From: an uncultured Anaerolineaceae bacterium
Lineage (GTDB): Bacteria > Chloroflexota > Anaerolineae > Anaerolineales > Anaerolineaceae
Assembly (NCBI GenBank): GCA_937894825.1
Contig: CALCQT010000374.1
Location: 1 to 5,313, forward strand
Direction of reading: 5' to 3'
Length of the DNA stretch: 5,313 nucleotides
The notes under the pieces were generated by a model. It was given only the letters and a program-made list of their open reading frames with translations, was not told the DNA's origin and made no database searches. The position numbers and the translations under genes were made by a program. Each line of letters starts with the position of its first letter. Within the stretch, counting starts at the first letter, position 1. This document shows, piece after piece, positions 2,569 to 5,313 of this stretch.

Positions 2569-5313
2569 ATGAAATTCAAATTAAACCACCCCTGCCTGCA
2601 ATTGTATCCCGGGACGGTTCGTTCCTTTTTTTGTGAACCGGAAGGGCCTCCTGTGAAAAAGGCGAATGCTATTCGGGAGAAACGCCTGGCGTTTTTCTCT
2701 TTGCTGTTAATATTCAGTTTAATCCTGCCAATGATTGCCAGCAGTCCGGTCATTGCTCAGGGCCCGGTGATTATCGAGTCGCCGATCATCGGGAGAAATC
2801 ACCCCTTGGCCAGTGGGCAGGTGATGCTGTTCAAGACGGCTGAACGGGTTCCGAATAAGGTCAATACCTGGAAAATCACACTGCGTGTCGAAGCACGGGA
2901 CAAACAATCGCCTGCTGATATCGTGCTGGTCATAGACCAGTCTCACAGTATGTTGAATGGCAATCGGTTACCGAAAGCGAAAGAGGCTGCCAGTGCCTTC
3001 ATTGAGAAACTGATGCCCACAGGTTCCCTCAGTGACAATTTTCGAATCGGGGTGGTCACTTACGATAGCCAAATAGTCTCTGTTGCGGATATGACGAATG
3101 ACCCTGCCCCGCTGCACACCCTGATTGACAATATTATGGTTGATGCACGCGGCGCGACCTTTACACAGACCGGGCTGAAAACGGCGCGTGATATGCTGGC
3201 TGCTGTCACGAACCCCGCGAGCCACCAATATATTGTGCTGCTTTCGGATGGTGAGCCAAACTATGGGTATCTGTTCAATGATCTCAACAGCCATTTTGTC
3301 CAGCCTGATCCTCCGCTGACTACGGCAGCGACCTACTATGATATTCATGGGAGTAATTCAAATCCATCATGGGCAGGTGGTACGATTGATATCTCGTATG
3401 TCACTGCGCTGGAGACAATTTCCGGTCCGGGAGATTTTAATTATGCTGTGTTTAATCCGCTGGATACGGATACCAGAGCCGGAAAGGGTGGCAATCTATA
3501 CTGTGAAGTCGGTGAGATCACTGAAAACAATGATTACTTTTATGATCTCGGGGCCAGTACGATCGCGGAAGCCGGCTTTGCCAAAAATCTTCAGAACTTG
3601 CTGATTCATACTGTCGCGCTCGAAGCCGGAAAAGGGTTACCGATTTTGGAAGCCGTTTCGTCCGGCGGCGGATATCACCATGAAGTGAATACTCCGGATG
3701 ACCTGAAGGGCATCTTTGAAACGATCGCCGACTCAATTGGCACGTCGATTGACGGCGCCATCACTGTTGATCCGATGGGAACCGGTTTCACGGTGGCCGG
3801 GATTATTGACGACAGTCACATTGAGGTAAGCCCCAATGGCGGGACGGCGTCTAAAACAGATGATCATACGATCGTGTGGAACATTGGGACGCTTAAAGAA
3901 CGGATTGAAGACCAAAATTACTCCGATATCCGGTATGCCCAGATATCTTATGAATTCACCATTGATGATTCCGTCCTGACGGCCCCGGTGATTTCACAGG
4001 ATGAGGACAGCGAAGAAAACCTATACTTTTCCAATGGAGCAACAAGTATCACCTATATTGATGCGAATGGGGAAAGCGTAACCCAACCCTTCCCAACGCC
4101 GTTGGTCGATCCATTGATCCTGTATGTCACGAAGGAAGTTATTGGTGTGGACGGAACGACCGTTATTGCAGACGATCCGCAGGAGTTTGAAATCACGGTC
4201 ACAAATGGCGGTAGCTTCACGCAATCTTTCGATCTGGCGGGCGGAGAGACGGATGTTTCAACGCTTCTGCGCGATGTCGGGACGTACTCATTCTTCGAGA
4301 CGCCCGTAGCCGGGTATGAAACAACGTATTATGTGCGATATGTTCCATCGGAGTCATGGGTAGAAATGAGCTCGTTCTCCGTTGAGCAGAACGGGAAGGA
4401 CCCATATATCCTGGTCAGAAACCGGCAGTTGCCCGGAAAATTGATCGTTACAAAATCCATTTCTCCAAGTGAAAAAGCCACCACGACCTTCCCGATCGAA
4501 GTTTCGACTTCGGATGGCGGGTTGATCAACCCCGCCGTCGGTACCGGACAAACCGTTACAGATGGTTCAAGCCTGGAATTTGTGGTCATGCCGGGAACCT
4601 ATACGGTCATGGAGGATCTGACAGGGATGGGAGGCTGGAATGCTTCATATACCTGTGACCAGGTCGTTGTTCCTCCGGGCGGAGAAGAGACCTGTGAGAT
4701 TATCAACACCTATACCGCGACGGGCAATTGGGCGCCTGAAGGGATGAAAATTCTGACGGGAAGGATAATGACGGCCGGCGAATTTACCTTCTCAATCATG
4801 GAAGGCGATCCCGCAACGGTAGTCTCAACAGGAACAAACGCTGCTGACGGGACGATCACATTTGATCCGATCAATTATGCCTTTAGTGATATTGGTACAC
4901 ATACATATACAATCACAGAAAACATAGCCTCCCTGCCGGGAAGCGTAACGGCTGATGACCCGGCTCTGGAATATACCGTGATCGTCCAAGTTTCCGATCA
5001 AGAAGACGGTACATTAGCGATATCCGTTAGTTCTGGACCCACGGGCGGTATCGTGTTCAACAACACTTACACGTCCTTCGGTGCGCTGCAGTTGAGCGGA
5101 ACGAAGAGCCTCTCCGGGCGAGTGTTGGCGGATGGCGAATTCAACTTTGAACTGTATGAAGGGACGGATACCAGCGGAATACCGATTGAAACCGTGCAGA
5201 ACGCAGCTGGCGTCTTCACGTTTACTGCGTTAAATTTTGATCAAGATGACATTCCCGTAGGACAAACAACGGTGACGAAAACCTACACGGTAATCGAGCG
5301 GAACGACGGGCCC
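2569..5313 (+). CDS. Secreted vWA/CnaB/Spy0128-domain adhesin-like protein (3' end outside window)
   Basis: The frame is open for 915 codons to the window edge, so the C-terminus and any sorting signal are missing. Residues 1-40 form a long basic n-region, 41-56 the hydrophobic core, and a signal peptidase site fits after VIA63. Residues 115-392 are a von Willebrand A domain with a full MIDAS site: DQSHS (Asp123, Ser125, Ser127), Thr197 in GATFTQTGL and Asp227 in LLSDGEP. About 110 residues (231-343) are inserted before the final part (LLIHTVAL). Residues 393-514 are a beta-rich linker containing IVWNIGTL. Two CnaB/SpaA-like domains follow: about 515-619 (candidate isopeptide triad Lys522, Glu577, Asn618) and 621-717 (Lys629, Glu682, Asn713, plus Cys696 and Cys709). 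Then come a Spy0128/FctA-type pilin domain, 720-834 (Lys727, Glu784, Asn832), and the start of another (Lys846, Glu910). This architecture resembles sortase-assembled pilus-tip adhesins, with a metal-dependent binding head on a crosslinked stalk. The ligand and anchoring mode are unknown. Confidence 0.9.
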   Translation, partial: MKFKLNHPCLQLYPGTVRSFFCEPEGPPVKKANAIREKRLAFFSLLLIFSLILPMIASSPVIAQGPVIIESPIIGRNHPLASGQVMLFKTAERVPNKVNTWKITLRVEARDKQSPADIVLVIDQSHSMLNGNRLPKAKEAASAFIEKLMPTGSLSDNFRIGVVTYDSQIVSVADMTNDPAPLHTLIDNIMVDARGATFTQTGLKTARDMLAAVTNPASHQYIVLLSDGEPNYGYLFNDLNSHFVQPDPPLTTAATYYDIHGSNSNPSWAGGTIDISYVTALETISGPGDFNYAVFNPLDTDTRAGKGGNLYCEVGEITENNDYFYDLGASTIAEAGFAKNLQNLLIHTVALEAGKGLPILEAVSSGGGYHHEVNTPDDLKGIFETIADSIGTSIDGAITVDPMGTGFTVAGIIDDSHIEVSPNGGTASKTDDHTIVWNIGTLKERIEDQNYSDIRYAQISYEFTIDDSVLTAPVISQDEDSEENLYFSNGATSITYIDANGESVTQPFPTPLVDPLILYVTKEVIGVDGTTVIADDPQEFEITVTNGGSFTQSFDLAGGETDVSTLLRDVGTYSFFETPVAGYETTYYVRYVPSESWVEMSSFSVEQNGKDPYILVRNRQLPGKLIVTKSISPSEKATTTFPIEVSTSDGGLINPAVGTGQTVTDGSSLEFVVMPGTYTVMEDLTGMGGWNASYTCDQVVVPPGGEETCEIINTYTATGNWAPEGMKILTGRIMTAGEFTFSIMEGDPATVVSTGTNAADGTITFDPINYAFSDIGTHTYTITENIASLPGSVTADDPALEYTVIVQVSDQEDGTLAISVSSGPTGGIVFNNTYTSFGALQLSGTKSLSGRVLADGEFNFELYEGTDTSGIPIETVQNAAGVFTFTALNFDQDDIPVGQTTVTKTYTVIERNDGP

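Noticed and set aside
2520..2753. Minus-strand frame of 77 residues over the adhesin start
   Set aside because: It covers the ribosome site, signal peptide and part of the spacer in antisense, has no recognisable motif, and is best explained as a shadow of the adhesin 5' end.
2968..4589. Minus-strand and other-frame open frames within the adhesin gene (for example 2968-3348, 3338-3604, 4329-4589)
   Set aside because: They lie opposite or out of phase with a continuous 915-codon frame that has clear vWA and pilin-type motifs. None has a recognisable product.

Overview
The window looks like bacterial chromosome of about 50% G+C, broken by a non-coding stretch of about 450 bp (roughly 2085-2530) that is extremely A+T-rich. 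The combination of a Thr-Pro repeat protein, a PHP-domain phosphoesterase, a tRNA-Leu without an encoded CCA end, and a very large vWA/isopeptide-domain surface protein would fit Chloroflexota (Anaerolineae-like). A Gram-positive relative cannot be excluded. This assignment is inference from protein style only; the window holds no marker gene that fixes the taxon.

Layout, all genes on the + strand. (1) 2-811: the 3' end of a gene encoding a Thr/Pro-rich, low-complexity repeat tail. Nothing folded is visible and the frame is open from the window edge. (2) 1017-1691: a 224-residue PHP-domain metal-dependent phosphoesterase with a nearly complete set of metal ligands. It has a plausible extended -10 promoter at 931-939 and a strong intrinsic terminator at 1718-1743. 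(3) 1908-1991: tRNA-Leu (anticodon UAA) with its own promoter (TTGACT-16-TAAAAT), followed by a 57-bp perfect inverted repeat whose centre is a bidirectional terminator. (4) About 2085-2530: the A+T-rich spacer. It carries a near-consensus sigma-70 promoter (TTTACA-17-TATAAT) whose -35 box overlaps a perfect 9-3-9 palindrome resembling a Fur-family box, then a 5' leader of about 175 nt. (5) 2569 to the window end: a large secreted protein, at least 915 residues and open at its 3' side. It has a signal peptide, a vWA domain with an intact MIDAS metal site and a long insertion, an all-beta linker region, two CnaB/SpaA-like domains, one complete Spy0128/FctA-type pilin domain and part of a second.

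The Thr-Pro tail protein and the vWA protein are both extracellular in style. The vWA protein reads as a pilus-tip or stalk-type adhesin in which an N-terminal binding head sits on a chain of self-crosslinking domains. The PHP gene and the tRNA have their own signals and appear to be independent units rather than part of an operon with the surface genes. The most unusual material is regulatory: the A+T-rich spacer with its operator-like palindrome on the adhesin promoter, and the 57-bp palindrome beside the tRNA. I see no CRISPR array, insertion sequence, rRNA or supportable minus-strand gene.
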